NCBI GenBank assembly: GCA_025459265.1 | Contig: JALOQX010000004.1 | Coordinates: forward strand, 1-55,478 | Source of the DNA: Pirellulaceae bacterium | Lineage (GTDB): Bacteria > Planctomycetota > Planctomycetia > Pirellulales > Pirellulaceae | DNA: 55,478 nucleotides | Direction of reading: 5' to 3' | In this document: positions 37,512 to 47,148 of the stretch, piece after piece | How positions within the stretch are numbered: the stretch's first letter is position 1 | How the letters are laid out: every line of letters begins with the position of its first letter | Made by a program: the position numbers and the translations under genes | Notes under the pieces: model-generated | The model's database searches: none | What the model was told of the DNA's origin: nothing | Seen by the model: the letters and a program-made list of their open reading frames with translations, nothing else

Positions 37512-38918
37512 ATGTTCCAAGGTTGGCGACTGAAACTACGCGAGGTGCAGGAGGCGGCAGACCAAGGTCAACTGGACGAGGCTTGCCGGCTGCTCCTGCA
37601 CAGCGACTTGCGCGAGTATCTGCCAGGTCGGCGGCTCGGCGCGCGCGTGGCCGCGGCAATGGCTGACCGCGGTCAGCGGCGCGCCGTCCAGGGTGACCTG
37701 GTCGCGGGGTGGCAGGATCTGCGTGCCGCGCGGTCGTTGGCGGGCGAGACGGGTGCCGTGCTGGACGCCGAGCAGGAAATCCTGGCGTTGGCGCTGGGCG
37801 AGGCCGAGAGCTGTCTCGAGCAAGGAGACGCGGCGCGGGCCATTTCCCTGCTGCAGACGCTCGAACAGCTGCAGGCCCCGACCGAATCGTTGCGATGGCT
37901 CAAGGAGGTCGCCCGGGGGCTGGAGGCAGCGCGGCACTTGGCACAGCGCGGCAAATTCGCCGAGGCGGTCTCGCAGGCGGAGGCGGCGGCGGCAGTCCGC
38001 CCGAAACTCGCCTACGTGCAGCACAAGGTCCAGGAGTACCGTGCGCGGATCGAGCCGTTTCGGCAGCTGGTCGAAGCCTTGCATCGCGCCGTGGCGGAAC
38101 AGCAGTGGAGTGCAGCGGTGAAACTGGCCGATCAGGCGCTGGAGCTGGCGCCGGAAAACCGGTTGGCCGCAAGTGTCCGGCAGCAGGCCTGGGCCCAGGT
38201 CGGCACGAAGCTGGTCGAGTCGCGGGTCGGCGCGGGCGCCGCCCGCGCCGCCGCGCAAGCCGTCGCGGGACCGACCAGCCGGGAGAATGGTCGGCCGCCG
38301 GCCGGCGGCGTCAGTCTGGCCGACCCGCCGCGGGGCCGACGCCTGCTCTTGTGGGTCGACGGCGTGGGGGGATACCTGATGTGCCTGGGGGAGGACCTGG
38401 TCCTGGGCCAGGCGGCCCCCGACACAGCGGTCGACATCCCCATTCAGGCCGACATCTCGCGGCGACATGCTCGCATCTCCCGGCGCGGCGAAGGCTACGT
38501 GCTCGAGGCCTGGCACACGACACGCGTCAACGGGGTCACGGTGCGGCAGCCCACCCTGTTGAGTGACGGGGATGAAATCCACCTGTCCCACGCCGTGCAC
38601 CTGCGGTTCCGGCAACCCCACGCGCTGAGCGCTTCCGCCCGACTGGATTTCCTGAGCCACCACCGCACGCAGCCCAAGGCGGACGCGATCGTGCTGATGG
38701 CCGAATGCTGTGTCCTGGGACCGAAGTGGAAGAATCACATTGTGTGTCGCGACTGGCAGAACGACGTCGTTGTGTACCGCCGCGGCGACGAGCTGATGTG
38801 CCGCGCCCTGGGTTCCATCGAAATCGACGGACGCGCCCACGAAGGGCACGGGCCGGTGGAGCCGAATGCGCACATTAGCGGCAGCGATTTCTCGTTGACG
38901 CTCGAGGAACTGGCGTGA
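37512..38918 (+). CDS. FHA-domain protein with helical-repeat N terminus
   Basis: 468 aa. Residues 1-235 are Ala/Leu/Glu-rich helical repeats of TPR type (EVQEAADQGQLDEACRLLLHSDLR, then AISLLQTLEQLQAPTESLRWL and similar). From about 275 to 365 there is a forkhead-associated domain, with LVLGQAAPDTAVDIPIQADISRRHARISRRGEGYVLEA, RVNGVTVRQPTLLSDGDEI. FHA domains bind phosphothreonine, so the Ser/Thr kinase just downstream is the likely partner. Start ATG 37512; GTG 37467 is an alternative. The last 100 residues are a second small beta-rich domain. Confidence 0.85.
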   Translation: MFQGWRLKLREVQEAADQGQLDEACRLLLHSDLREYLPGRRLGARVAAAMADRGQRRAVQGDLVAGWQDLRAARSLAGETGAVLDAEQEILALALGEAESCLEQGDAARAISLLQTLEQLQAPTESLRWLKEVARGLEAARHLAQRGKFAEAVSQAEAAAAVRPKLAYVQHKVQEYRARIEPFRQLVEALHRAVAEQQWSAAVKLADQALELAPENRLAASVRQQAWAQVGTKLVESRVGAGAARAAAQAVAGPTSRENGRPPAGGVSLADPPRGRRLLLWVDGVGGYLMCLGEDLVLGQAAPDTAVDIPIQADISRRHARISRRGEGYVLEAWHTTRVNGVTVRQPTLLSDGDEIHLSHAVHLRFRQPHALSASARLDFLSHHRTQPKADAIVLMAECCVLGPKWKNHIVCRDWQNDVVVYRRGDELMCRALGSIEIDGRAHEGHGPVEPNAHISGSDFSLTLEELA

Positions 38919-38960
38919 GCCCGAACCTCGGGCAGGCGCAAGCCGGGAGAAACTAGACAA

Positions 38961-41045
38961 ATGCAGGAACGTGCCGCTACCCTAGAACAGGGCGGCCAGC
39001 AGTTGCACCAAACGGCCGCCAAAGAGTCATCTCACACGATGGGGACGGGTCCCATGAAATTCATCTACGCCTCAGGTGCGCGCCCGCTGGAGGGATACAC
39101 AATCAAGCGGGGCGTGGGGATCGGCGGGTTCGGCGAAGTCTACTTCGCCACCAGCGACGCCGGCAAGGAAGTCGCGATCAAACGGATTCAACGCAACCTG
39201 GACGTGGAAATCCGCGGCGTGACCCAGTGCCTCAACCTGAAGCACCCCAACCTGATCTCCATCTTCGACATCAAGTACGATGATCTGGGGGAAGCCTGGA
39301 TCGTGATGGAGTACGTCGCGGGCGACAGCCTCAAGGAAGTGATTGACCGCAACCCGCACGGCATGCCGCTGGAGGAAGTCAAGTTCTGGTTCAGCGGGAT
39401 CGCGGCGGGTGTCGCCTACCTCCACGATCACGGCATCGTCCACCGCGATCTCAAGCCGGGAAATATCTTCCGCGACGAAGGCCTGGTCAAGATCGGCGAC
39501 TACGGGCTCTCGAAATTCATCTCCTGCAGTCGCCGCAGCGGGCAGACCGAAAGCGTCGGCACGTTCCACTACATGGCGCCGGAAATCGGCAAGGGCGTGT
39601 ACGGCAAGGAGATCGACATCTACGCGCTGGGGATCATTCTGTGCGAGATGTTGACGGGCCGCGTGCCGTTTGAGGGGGAAAGCAGTCAGGAAATCATCAT
39701 GAAGCATCTGACTGCCGATCCCGACCTCTCCCGGGTGCCGGCGCGGTTCCGCCGCGTCGTCGAACGCGCGTTGTTCAAAGACCCGGCCAAACGGTATCGC
39801 AGCGTGGCGGAACTCCTGCAGGCCATGCAGTTGGGTGAGCGCTGGGACAACGGCGGCAGCCCACCTCGCGAGACGGGACCGGTGATCCCGGCTGTCGCGC
39901 TCGGGCCGCCCCCGGTCGCGGCGTGGCCCGTTGTGGTCGCCGATTCGTGCGCACCAGCGGTCGCGGAAGTGTGCACGCCCCAAGGGGTGGTCCAGGCGGT
40001 GCAGCGGACCGTAGAAAAGCCGCCGGTGCTTGACAACCCGGTCGCCGATCGGGAGCCGATTGCCGCGGCCGTCAGCACCGCGTACCAGCGGTTCGTTCAC
40101 TGGTGGACAACCGCCAACCTGGGAACTCCGATCAAGGTCGCCCTGGTGGTCGGCGCCGCGCTGTTCCTGATCTTCAATTCGCAGTGGCTCGTCCCCATGG
40201 CGATGTTTCTCGGCGCGGCGTACCTGGTCTATTTCGGGGTCCGAACGGTCGTGGCCAGCTCGCCGAGCACGCCTGCGCAGCCCGCCGTGGCGATGCCGCT
40301 TGCGGCCACGGCGGCACCGCCCGAGACGAAGCGGCGGCACGCACGGCGTGCTGCCCGGGTGCACTGGCGGGAACAGGCGCGCGTGGCGTTGCGACGCAAG
40401 CCAGTGGGCCAGCGGCTGGCCGAACTCACCGGGTCGTGGCTGATGGCCGCGATCGTCTCCGCGGTCCTTTGCCTGATCGTGCTCGTGGCCGGCGGCCGCA
40501 ACCTGGACGCGTCGGTCGACACCTGGACGTTCTACACCTGGCTGACCGTGACCAGCGTCCTCGGGTCCTGGGTGGTCCTCGGTCTGGCGAAAATCTGGGA
40601 AGGCGAAGACGGCGACGACATGCTCCGCCGCTTCGTGTTGATGGTGGCGGGGCTGGGAATGGGCGTCACCGCGTTCGTCCTCGCGAACTTCCTGACGATC
40701 CGATTGTCCACCGCGGAGATGTTCAACGTGCTGGAGCTGCCCAAGGAACTCATTCCCCGGGGGATGTATGCCAGCGACGGTGCGCCGGGACTGACCGCGT
40801 TCCTGACCTACTTCGCCACCTTGTTCGTGTTGCTCCGCTGGTGGCGGCAGGTGGATCCGCTGCGCAAGACGCGGTTCAGCCTCGGCGCCACGGTGGTCTG
40901 CGTCTTTGTGGCCATGCTGATTCCGTGGCAGATCCCGTGGGGGTTCCTGCTGGCGCTAACCATGTCGGTGGCCGTGCAGTTGTCGTCGCCTTGGACATCG
41001 ATCAACGAGCGCTCGCACGCTCATTACGACGCGTTGGAAGCATAG
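38961..41045 (+). CDS. Membrane Ser/Thr protein kinase (Hanks type)
   Basis: 694 aa. Kinase domain about 45-315: glycine loop GVGIGGFGEVY, VAIK (Lys74), IVHRDLKPGNIF (Asp162), DYG in place of DFG (IGDYGLSKF, Asp179), TFHYMAPEIGKGVYGKEIDIYALG. A Pro/Val-rich linker follows, then about eight transmembrane segments (about 390-690). It probably links an envelope signal to phosphorylation of partners such as the neighbouring FHA protein. ATG 39054 (MKFIYASGARPLEGY) is the start that matches planctomycete relatives I remember; 38961 is the longest form. Confidence 0.9.
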   Translation: MQERAATLEQGGQQLHQTAAKESSHTMGTGPMKFIYASGARPLEGYTIKRGVGIGGFGEVYFATSDAGKEVAIKRIQRNLDVEIRGVTQCLNLKHPNLISIFDIKYDDLGEAWIVMEYVAGDSLKEVIDRNPHGMPLEEVKFWFSGIAAGVAYLHDHGIVHRDLKPGNIFRDEGLVKIGDYGLSKFISCSRRSGQTESVGTFHYMAPEIGKGVYGKEIDIYALGIILCEMLTGRVPFEGESSQEIIMKHLTADPDLSRVPARFRRVVERALFKDPAKRYRSVAELLQAMQLGERWDNGGSPPRETGPVIPAVALGPPPVAAWPVVVADSCAPAVAEVCTPQGVVQAVQRTVEKPPVLDNPVADREPIAAAVSTAYQRFVHWWTTANLGTPIKVALVVGAALFLIFNSQWLVPMAMFLGAAYLVYFGVRTVVASSPSTPAQPAVAMPLAATAAPPETKRRHARRAARVHWREQARVALRRKPVGQRLAELTGSWLMAAIVSAVLCLIVLVAGGRNLDASVDTWTFYTWLTVTSVLGSWVVLGLAKIWEGEDGDDMLRRFVLMVAGLGMGVTAFVLANFLTIRLSTAEMFNVLELPKELIPRGMYASDGAPGLTAFLTYFATLFVLLRWWRQVDPLRKTRFSLGATVVCVFVAMLIPWQIPWGFLLALTMSVAVQLSSPWTSINERSHAHYDALEA

Positions 41046-41075
41046 GATGATTCGCAGCGTGGGGAGGGGAGGATC

Positions 41076-42212
41076 ATGTCGGTGACCATCCTGGCAACGT
41101 TGTTGTGTCTGGCGATTCTCGTCAGCGCCGTGGTGGCCGGGCGCTCGTCGCATCGCGCGCACCGCGGCCGGGCCGCGTGCTGGAACGTGCTGGGCATTGC
41201 CTGCCTGGTGGCGGGCTTGTTCGCACTGGGAAGCTGGACGCGAACCCACGTCGGGCCGTCCCACCACGCGAGATCGGTCACGCGGTTCACCTGGCCCGAG
41301 GCCCGGCTGCGCGTCGATGTCAGCGACGACGTGCACCTGCCCAGACTGCGTGTGTTCACCACCGCCGTTGCGCGGGCAAGCGATGACGAAGGCGGCGCCG
41401 CGGAGCCCGCCGTGCCTCGTCCCGCAGCGGAGCAGAACGCGACGCCCGCCAACCACGTCGAGACGCCGGAGGCAGCCCCAGCGACGGAGGAGCCGGCCGA
41501 GGAAGAGATATCGGCCAGCCATCTGGACGCGGCTCCCGGGGTGGAATTGCCGGCCGACGTTGAGACGTCGGCCAGCGAACCGGAAGCGGCTCCCGACCAG
41601 GAACTCCTGGATGGAGCGCTGCCGCTGGAGCTGCGGGCCCAGGTGCAGATCGATTACGCGGCCCGGCCCGAGTGGGTCGAGCAGGCTGATCGCGACGTCG
41701 GTCCGGTCCATCAGATCGCGGTATCATCCGGGCCCTACGTGCGGCAGCGACTGGCGCGGCGGGAGCTGGACGTGCAACTGAAGCGCATGGCGGACGAGTA
41801 CATCAATGAGCTGGTGGGCAACCCCCGCGCCGCCGACTGGCTGGGTTACGACGCCGCGAGCCTGCGCGAGCGGTTCATCGCCCCAGACAAGATCTTCGAC
41901 GAGCAGGTCATTTCGCCGTCGTTCGGGCGGATGTACCAGTCGCATGCGCTGCTCGAACTGGGTGCGGAGTTTCACGAGGAAGTCGAGCACGCGTGGCATG
42001 CGATTGTCGCCCGCGCGCAGCTGGTCAAGGTGGCCTTGGCCGCCGTGGCCGTCCTGGGCACCTTGGTGCTGGTGTGCGGTTACTTCCACGCCGATACCGC
42101 GACCAAGGGCTTCTACACCCGCCGCTTGAAGTTTGTCACGCTGGTGGCGATACTGGGACTGGTCGCATCGGGTATCCTCGCCGCGCGGTCGATCCCGTGG
42201 TTGTGGCCCTAG
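41076..42212 (+). CDS. Membrane protein of unknown function
   Basis: 378 aa. Two hydrophobic segments at the N terminus (about 3-22 and 36-52), an acidic Pro/Ala/Glu-rich region (about 100-180), a soluble helical part (about 200-310, with RQRLARRELDVQLKRMADEYINELV and FGRMYQSHALLELG), and two C-terminal segments (about 313-335 and 349-368). No family recognised. ATG 41076 has GGGGAGGA at spacing 4-6 and lies 30 nt after the kinase stop, so it is probably co-transcribed with the kinase and may be its partner. Confidence 0.8.
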   Translation: MSVTILATLLCLAILVSAVVAGRSSHRAHRGRAACWNVLGIACLVAGLFALGSWTRTHVGPSHHARSVTRFTWPEARLRVDVSDDVHLPRLRVFTTAVARASDDEGGAAEPAVPRPAAEQNATPANHVETPEAAPATEEPAEEEISASHLDAAPGVELPADVETSASEPEAAPDQELLDGALPLELRAQVQIDYAARPEWVEQADRDVGPVHQIAVSSGPYVRQRLARRELDVQLKRMADEYINELVGNPRAADWLGYDAASLRERFIAPDKIFDEQVISPSFGRMYQSHALLELGAEFHEEVEHAWHAIVARAQLVKVALAAVAVLGTLVLVCGYFHADTATKGFYTRRLKFVTLVAILGLVASGILAARSIPWLWP

Positions 42213-42408
42213 CCGGCGGACGGCCGGCCGGGCCGGTCTGGTCCTGCCGTGCGGGTGAGGGCTCGTGCGGAGGTGGCCGATGAGCGTCGAGGACGCCGCG
42301 GTGCGACCGTGCCGAGCCCAGATGGCCCCCGTGCGAGGACGCGGCCGTCGCCACGGTGTCTGGCCGCGATCGCGCAGCCTGATCCGGCGGTGCACGCCCG
42401 CGGAGTGT

Positions 42409-43053
42409 ATGTCCGGCGCATCCGACACTGACACGCTGTTGATCGATCGCATTCGCGCCGGGGATTCTGATGCGTGGTCCGATTTGATCGCGCGCTATGA
42501 AGGACGGTTGCTGGCGTTTGTCGAGAGCCGTATTGGCCATCGGGGTGCCGCCGAGGACATCGTACAGGAGTCGTTTGTGGGCTTCCTGAACAGCCTGCCC
42601 AACTACGACGGTCGGCGGCCGCTGGAGAGCTATCTGTTTTCGATCTGCGCCTACAAGCTGACCGATCATCTGCGGCGCGAGGGACGGCGTCCGAGCGTTC
42701 CCCTGTCGGCCGGCACGGATTCCGGCGGGACCTGGCAGCTCCCGGGGAGCGACCGGGCGGCCAGCAGCATTGCCCGCAGCGGCGAGCGGCACGGGCTGGA
42801 AGAGAAGGCCATCGTGGCCGCCCTGCGCGAGCAGGTGGCGCGCTGGCGGGAACGCGGCGAATGGACCAAGCTCGAGTGCCTCGAGCTGCTCTTCGTGCGC
42901 GGCTGGGCCAACAAGGTCGTCTCGGCCCGACTGGACATTACCGAACAGCAGGTGGCGAATTTCAAATTTGATTTCATCGCCCGGCTGCGCTCCGTCATCC
43001 GGCGGCAGGGCGTCTCGCAGGACGTGTTTCCCGAACTGTACCGGGAGGAATAG
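42409..43053 (+). CDS. ECF-type RNA polymerase sigma factor
   Basis: 214 aa. Region 2: LLIDRIRAGDSDAWSDLIARYEGRLLAFVESRIGHRGAAEDIVQESFVGFL and RPLESYLFSICAYKLTDHLRRE; region 4: WTKLECLELLFVRGWANKVVSARLDITEQQVANFKFDFIARLRSVI, with the HTH LDITEQQVANFKF. It would direct polymerase to an unknown regulon. ATG 42409 was chosen because the domain begins ten residues later. ATG 42280 has a stronger GGAGGT site, but its extra 43 residues are Arg-rich and look unlike coding. Followed by the anti-sigma-like gene. Confidence 0.85.
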   Translation: MSGASDTDTLLIDRIRAGDSDAWSDLIARYEGRLLAFVESRIGHRGAAEDIVQESFVGFLNSLPNYDGRRPLESYLFSICAYKLTDHLRREGRRPSVPLSAGTDSGGTWQLPGSDRAASSIARSGERHGLEEKAIVAALREQVARWRERGEWTKLECLELLFVRGWANKVVSARLDITEQQVANFKFDFIARLRSVIRRQGVSQDVFPELYREE

Positions 43054-43109
43054 CCGGGTGACGGGGGGGCGTTTCCCTCCCGCCACGACGTTGCCCGACA
43101 CCAACGACC

Positions 43110-43517
43110 ATGACGCGTCAACTCACAGAATCCGACCTGGAGGCCTATCTCGATGAGGCCTTGACGCCCGCGGAGATGGCCGCCATCGAGGCGGAACTCC
43201 GCCGCTCCCCACAGCTGCTCAAGCGGTTGGCGCTCATCCACAGCCGACGCGATGCCGGCGTCCATTCGCTCGGCGACATCTGGCGGCGGCACCGCATCAG
43301 CTGCCCCACCCGCGAAGAGCTCGGCAGCTTCCTGCTGGGCGTGCTTGACGACGCCCACGCGAACTACATCCGGTTCCACCTGGACGAGGTGGCCTGCCGT
43401 CTGTGCCATGCCAATCTGGACGATCTGCGGCGGCGTCAGGCGGAGTCCGACGAGACGACTACCGTGCGGCGCAAGAAGTACTTCGACTCCAGCGCGGGTT
43501 ATCTGCGGCGGCGTTGA
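43110..43517 (+). CDS. Zinc-finger anti-sigma-like protein
   Basis: 135 aa, soluble. N-terminal helices (TESDLEAYLDEALTPAEMAAIEAELRRSPQLL) and a zinc-like motif FHLDEVACRLCHANLDDL with CxxC and a preceding His, the arrangement seen in zinc anti-sigma factors. It begins 57 nt after the ECF sigma gene on the same strand, so it is likely its regulator. No transmembrane segment is present, so signal input would come from elsewhere, such as the kinase and membrane protein upstream. Ends 6 nt from the opposing DUF58 gene. Confidence 0.7.
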   Translation: MTRQLTESDLEAYLDEALTPAEMAAIEAELRRSPQLLKRLALIHSRRDAGVHSLGDIWRRHRISCPTREELGSFLLGVLDDAHANYIRFHLDEVACRLCHANLDDLRRRQAESDETTTVRRKKYFDSSAGYLRRR

Positions 43518-43523
43518 GGCGCG

Positions 43524-44927
43524 TCACAGCAGGTGCCGCGCCTTGATCGCCAGGTACCGGTTCACCAGCGGCGCCGTGAGCTCGTCGGGGAACACGTCGA
43601 GCACCAGGACGCCGCGATGCACCAGCGCCGAAAGCACTTCGCGGCGCCAGTTCAGGATGTGCGCCGCCGCGGCCGCCCGATACAGGCCGCGCACCCCTCC
43701 TCCCTCGCCGGCGCCAGCCGCCTCAAACAACGCACGATCCCGCAACAACACGCACAGGGGCAGATGCCGACCCAGCTGCGCCCGCAGGTACTGCTCGACC
43801 TGCAGGCCATTGACATCGTCAATCAGGTTCGTCAGGAGCACCACCAGCGCGCGCTTGCGAAAGCGTGTCGCCAGCTGCAGGAACGCCAGATCATAGCGCG
43901 ATTCGACCAACGTCGGAAACCGCTCGAACGTGGCGTGCAGCAGATGGTTCATCTGGCGCAAGCCGGCACGGACCGGGACGGCCCCGTGCACGCGGTCGGA
44001 AAAACAGATCAACCCCACCCCATCCCCCTGCCGCAGCGCCACGTAGCTGAGCATCAGCAGCGCGTTGAGCGCGTGGTCCAGCAGGGTCAACTCCCCCACC
44101 GCCGTCCGCATCATCCGCCCGCAGTCCAGGAGAAACACCAGCCGCTGGCTCTGGCTGCTCTGGTATTCCTTGACCGTGAGCCGGCGGCGGCGCGCGGTGG
44201 CGCGCCAGTCGATGTGCTTGTAGTTGTCGTCCAGGCTGTAATCCCGCAACCGCTCAAAGTCGTGGTCCTGTCCAATCCGCCGGCTGCGCCGGACCCCCAT
44301 CAGGCTCAGCCGGTTCGTACGCGCCAACAGGGCGTATTCCGACAACTGCACCAGGTTCGGATACACCTGCACGACGGACGGCGCCGGGCAGGACACGAAC
44401 CGCTTCCAGCAACCCCACCGGCTGCGCACCTGCACATGCACGCAGTCCAGCCGGATCGTCCCGCGGCAGGCAGGCGTGCCACGGTAATGCAGCTCAGCAC
44501 GACTCAGCGCCGTCATGGCCACGGCAAACGACTCCGGCACCGCCGACAGCGCCGCCGGCACATCGTCGCGCACATGCACCACCACCGACTGCCGACCGTG
44601 ATGGGCCAGTGTGAGCACGACGTCGTGCGGCCTGCCCAGCGACGCCACGCGCGCGATCGTGCGCTGGGCCGAAAAATCGGCCGCCCGCGGCAGCGTCAGC
44701 CAGTCGATCGTGGCCACGACCAGCACCAGGAAGTCCCACGCCAAGACAACGGCCATCGCCGCGGGGAGCACCACCGCAAGCAGTGATAGCGCACCGGCCA
44801 CCCCCAGCAACGCGACCAGACTGCCGTGCGGGTAGACGCGGCGGCGCGCCAGCAGCCCCAGCGGTACGGCCGCCAGCACTGTCCAGAGCGGCGCCGAGAT
44901 CGTCCACGATTCCAGCAGGGTACGCAT
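43524..44927 (-). CDS. DUF58-domain protein
   Basis: 467 aa. Hydrophobic N terminus with three or four membrane segments (about 12-85), then a DUF58 domain with a VWA-like fold: RRIGQDHDFERLRDYSLDDNYKHIDWRATARR is the family signature, and LVFLLDCGRMM is the MIDAS-like start. DUF58 proteins are nearly always paired with MoxR ATPases, as here. ATG 44927 shares one base with the MoxR stop (TGATG), so translation is coupled. The 3' end of the seven-gene operon. Confidence 0.9.
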   Translation of the reverse strand: MRTLLESWTISAPLWTVLAAVPLGLLARRRVYPHGSLVALLGVAGALSLLAVVLPAAMAVVLAWDFLVLVVATIDWLTLPRAADFSAQRTIARVASLGRPHDVVLTLAHHGRQSVVVHVRDDVPAALSAVPESFAVAMTALSRAELHYRGTPACRGTIRLDCVHVQVRSRWGCWKRFVSCPAPSVVQVYPNLVQLSEYALLARTNRLSLMGVRRSRRIGQDHDFERLRDYSLDDNYKHIDWRATARRRRLTVKEYQSSQSQRLVFLLDCGRMMRTAVGELTLLDHALNALLMLSYVALRQGDGVGLICFSDRVHGAVPVRAGLRQMNHLLHATFERFPTLVESRYDLAFLQLATRFRKRALVVLLTNLIDDVNGLQVEQYLRAQLGRHLPLCVLLRDRALFEAAGAGEGGGVRGLYRAAAAAHILNWRREVLSALVHRGVLVLDVFPDELTAPLVNRYLAIKARHLL

Positions 44928-45913
44928 CAGGTCCGCGGCACCTCCACCGAACGCAGCAACTCCCGCAACAGGTCGTCCACACGCTGTCCCTCTACCTCGG
45001 CTTCCGCCGTCAGCATCACCCGGTGGCGCAGCGCCGGCAGCGCCAGACGCACAACATCGTCCGGTATCGCATAGTCGCGCCCCTCGAAAGCCGCCAGTGT
45101 CCGGACCGCCTTCACCAACGCGAGCCCCGCGCGGGGCGAGGCGCCCAGATAAAACGCCGGCCATTGGCGCGTCCGCCGCACCAGCCGATTGATGTAGTCC
45201 AGCAGCCGGTCATCGACGCGCACCAGACTGTTCGCCCGCGTGATGGCCACGATCTGCTGCGGCGACGTGACTTGCGCCACGTCCTGCTCCAGACGCTCGT
45301 TGATGTCGTCCGGCAGGCTGTGCAGCTTGAGGATCCGCGCCTCCTCCTCCGCCGCCGGGTAGTCCGCCACCAGCTTGAACATGAACCGGTCCAACTGCGC
45401 CTCAGGCAGGTTGTACGTCCCCTCCGATTCGATCGGGTTCTGCGTGGCCATGACCAGGAACGGGCGTTCCAGCGCATGGCTCCGGCCATCCACCGTGACA
45501 CGATATTCCTGCATGATCTCCAGCAGCGCGGCGTGCGTCTTGGCGGGCGACCGATTGATCTCGTCCGCTAACAGGATCTGCGTGAAGACGGGGCCGGGGC
45601 GGAAGCGAAACTCCTGGGTTTTCAGATCGAAGATCGGTGCCCCCGTGATGTCGGACGGCATCAGGTCCGCCGTGAACTGGATGCGGCTGAACGCACACCC
45701 CAGCACGCGGCCCAGTGTCCGCACGAACAGCGTCTTCCCCAGGCCGGGAACACTCTCGACCAGCACGTGTCCACTCGAAAAGAGTGCCACCAGCGATCCC
45801 AGCACCAGCTCGTCCTGTCCCACGAAGATCTTGCCGATCTCCTGGATCATCTGGTCAAAGACGGCGCGGGTGGCGGCGACCGGTGTCGGCTCCGATGCGG
45901 GGGCAGGCGTCAT
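44927..45913 (-). CDS. MoxR-family AAA+ ATPase
   Basis: 328 aa. Walker A ESVPGLGKT, Walker B ILLADEINR, sensor FLVMATQNPIESEGTYNLPEAQLDRFMFKL, and the lid domain with SPRAGLALVKAVRTLAAFEGRDYAIPDD. MoxR ATPases act as chaperones for VWA/DUF58 partners. The gene is followed by DUF58 with a one-base overlap and preceded by the DUF4350 lipoprotein with an ATGA overlap, so it sits at the centre of a coupled operon. Confidence 0.95.
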   Translation of the reverse strand: MTPAPASEPTPVAATRAVFDQMIQEIGKIFVGQDELVLGSLVALFSSGHVLVESVPGLGKTLFVRTLGRVLGCAFSRIQFTADLMPSDITGAPIFDLKTQEFRFRPGPVFTQILLADEINRSPAKTHAALLEIMQEYRVTVDGRSHALERPFLVMATQNPIESEGTYNLPEAQLDRFMFKLVADYPAAEEEARILKLHSLPDDINERLEQDVAQVTSPQQIVAITRANSLVRVDDRLLDYINRLVRRTRQWPAFYLGASPRAGLALVKAVRTLAAFEGRDYAIPDDVVRLALPALRHRVMLTAEAEVEGQRVDDLLRELLRSVEVPRT

Positions 45914-47148
45914 GGCGTTTCCTCGGGGTGAAGCGAAGATTGCTCAGGGGCCGCGGGGTGCGCGCGCGACGCCGCTGCGGTCGGTCCCGTGCCCGCGGGA
46001 GTCGCCTCGCGGCGTGCGGCGGACTCGTACTGCTGGATCTGACGCTGGGCGAAGGCGAGATCGTGTGACTTCTCCAGCAGCTCCGCCAGGGCATCCACGT
46101 GCTGGACGAACTGCGCCGGATGCTCCTCCGGCAACGGCCGCGCGCGCCCGAAAATCGGAAAGATGCTCAGGCAGTAGACGACGCCGAGCACCAGCCACTG
46201 CACGGCCACGAGCACGCGCTCAGGACGCGACGCCGGTGGATCCGTGGCCGTCGCCAGCTCGAACGTGCGTGGTCCCCCGCGGCCGCTTTCCAGAAACGCG
46301 ACGCGTCCCGGCGGGCCGCAGGTCTGCACGAGCCGACTCGCCAGCACGCGGTGCGCGGGATTGACCAGCGGCAGGTTCAACAGAAACGATCCGTTCGTCA
46401 CGATGATCAGCTGGCTGGTCCCCCAGCCCGGCGCAGTCACACGCGTCACCAAGGGCTGCTCGCCGTCGCTCAAGAGCACCTCGTGGTTCAAGCCCGGCGA
46501 GCCAGCGCCCGGACGGTCCCCGCCCGGGGGCAGATCTGCCGCACGGGTCGGGATCACCAGGCACCCACGCAGACGAATATCGGCCTCCGCCGCGCTGAGG
46601 CCTGCGCTCCAGGGCCCGGCAAGCCGTGTCACGCGGCGTGGCGGCCGGTCCCGCTGCATGTCGAACCACGGGCCGCTGTGCTGCGCGGGCATGGCGAGTC
46701 GATCGCAGTCGTACTGCGCCGCCGCGCGTGCCGCTCGCCGCTGCAGTTCCAGACGCTCCGCGTCGGGCGCAGCGACCGCAACCTGCTGCCAGTAATGCAC
46801 GGCCGCATCGTAATCGCGCCCGATGTACACGAAGGTCTTGCCGCTCCCGGCGGAGCACCACCCGTCGACGAAATCCCGCACCTGCTCGGGCGGCGGTCCG
46901 AATTCATCCGGCGCCCAGAGGATCGCATCATACCGGGCTAACTGCGGACTCAAGGTGCGCCAGGTGAGCACGCGAGCCCCCGCTCGGACGAAGATGTCCG
47001 CCAGGACGCTCGTGCCATTGACGCTGCGTGCGCCCAGCCCCTGCCGCTGTCCATACGCCACGTCCAACTCGACCGACCGTCGGCACCCGGCCAGCAACAG
47101 CAGGGCGCCCAGGATCCAACCCTTGGTTCCGCGGAAGCCTGCCTTCAT
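45910..47148 (-). CDS. DUF4350-type lipoprotein
   Basis: 412 aa. MKAGFRGTKGWILGALLLLAGC ends in a lipobox (LLAGC, Cys at about 22). The body (LDVAYGQRQGLGARSVNGTSVLADIFVRAGARVLTWRTLSPQLARYDAILWAPDEFGPP) matches DUF4350, the accessory of MoxR-DUF58 operons. A hydrophobic segment near 325-345 (VLVAVQWLVLGVVYCLSIFPIFG) may be a membrane anchor. Start ATG 47148 overlaps the upstream stop by 4 nt. Envelope location with the soluble part outside is inferred. Confidence 0.8.
   Translation of the reverse strand: MKAGFRGTKGWILGALLLLAGCRRSVELDVAYGQRQGLGARSVNGTSVLADIFVRAGARVLTWRTLSPQLARYDAILWAPDEFGPPPEQVRDFVDGWCSAGSGKTFVYIGRDYDAAVHYWQQVAVAAPDAERLELQRRAARAAAQYDCDRLAMPAQHSGPWFDMQRDRPPRRVTRLAGPWSAGLSAAEADIRLRGCLVIPTRAADLPPGGDRPGAGSPGLNHEVLLSDGEQPLVTRVTAPGWGTSQLIIVTNGSFLLNLPLVNPAHRVLASRLVQTCGPPGRVAFLESGRGGPRTFELATATDPPASRPERVLVAVQWLVLGVVYCLSIFPIFGRARPLPEEHPAQFVQHVDALAELLEKSHDLAFAQRQIQQYESAARREATPAGTGPTAAASRAHPAAPEQSSLHPEETP

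Noticed and set aside
42265-42408. Longer N terminus for the ECF sigma factor
   Set aside because: The extension is Arg-rich and unlike sigma factors. The GGAGGT before ATG 42280 keeps it possible, so it is only provisionally rejected.
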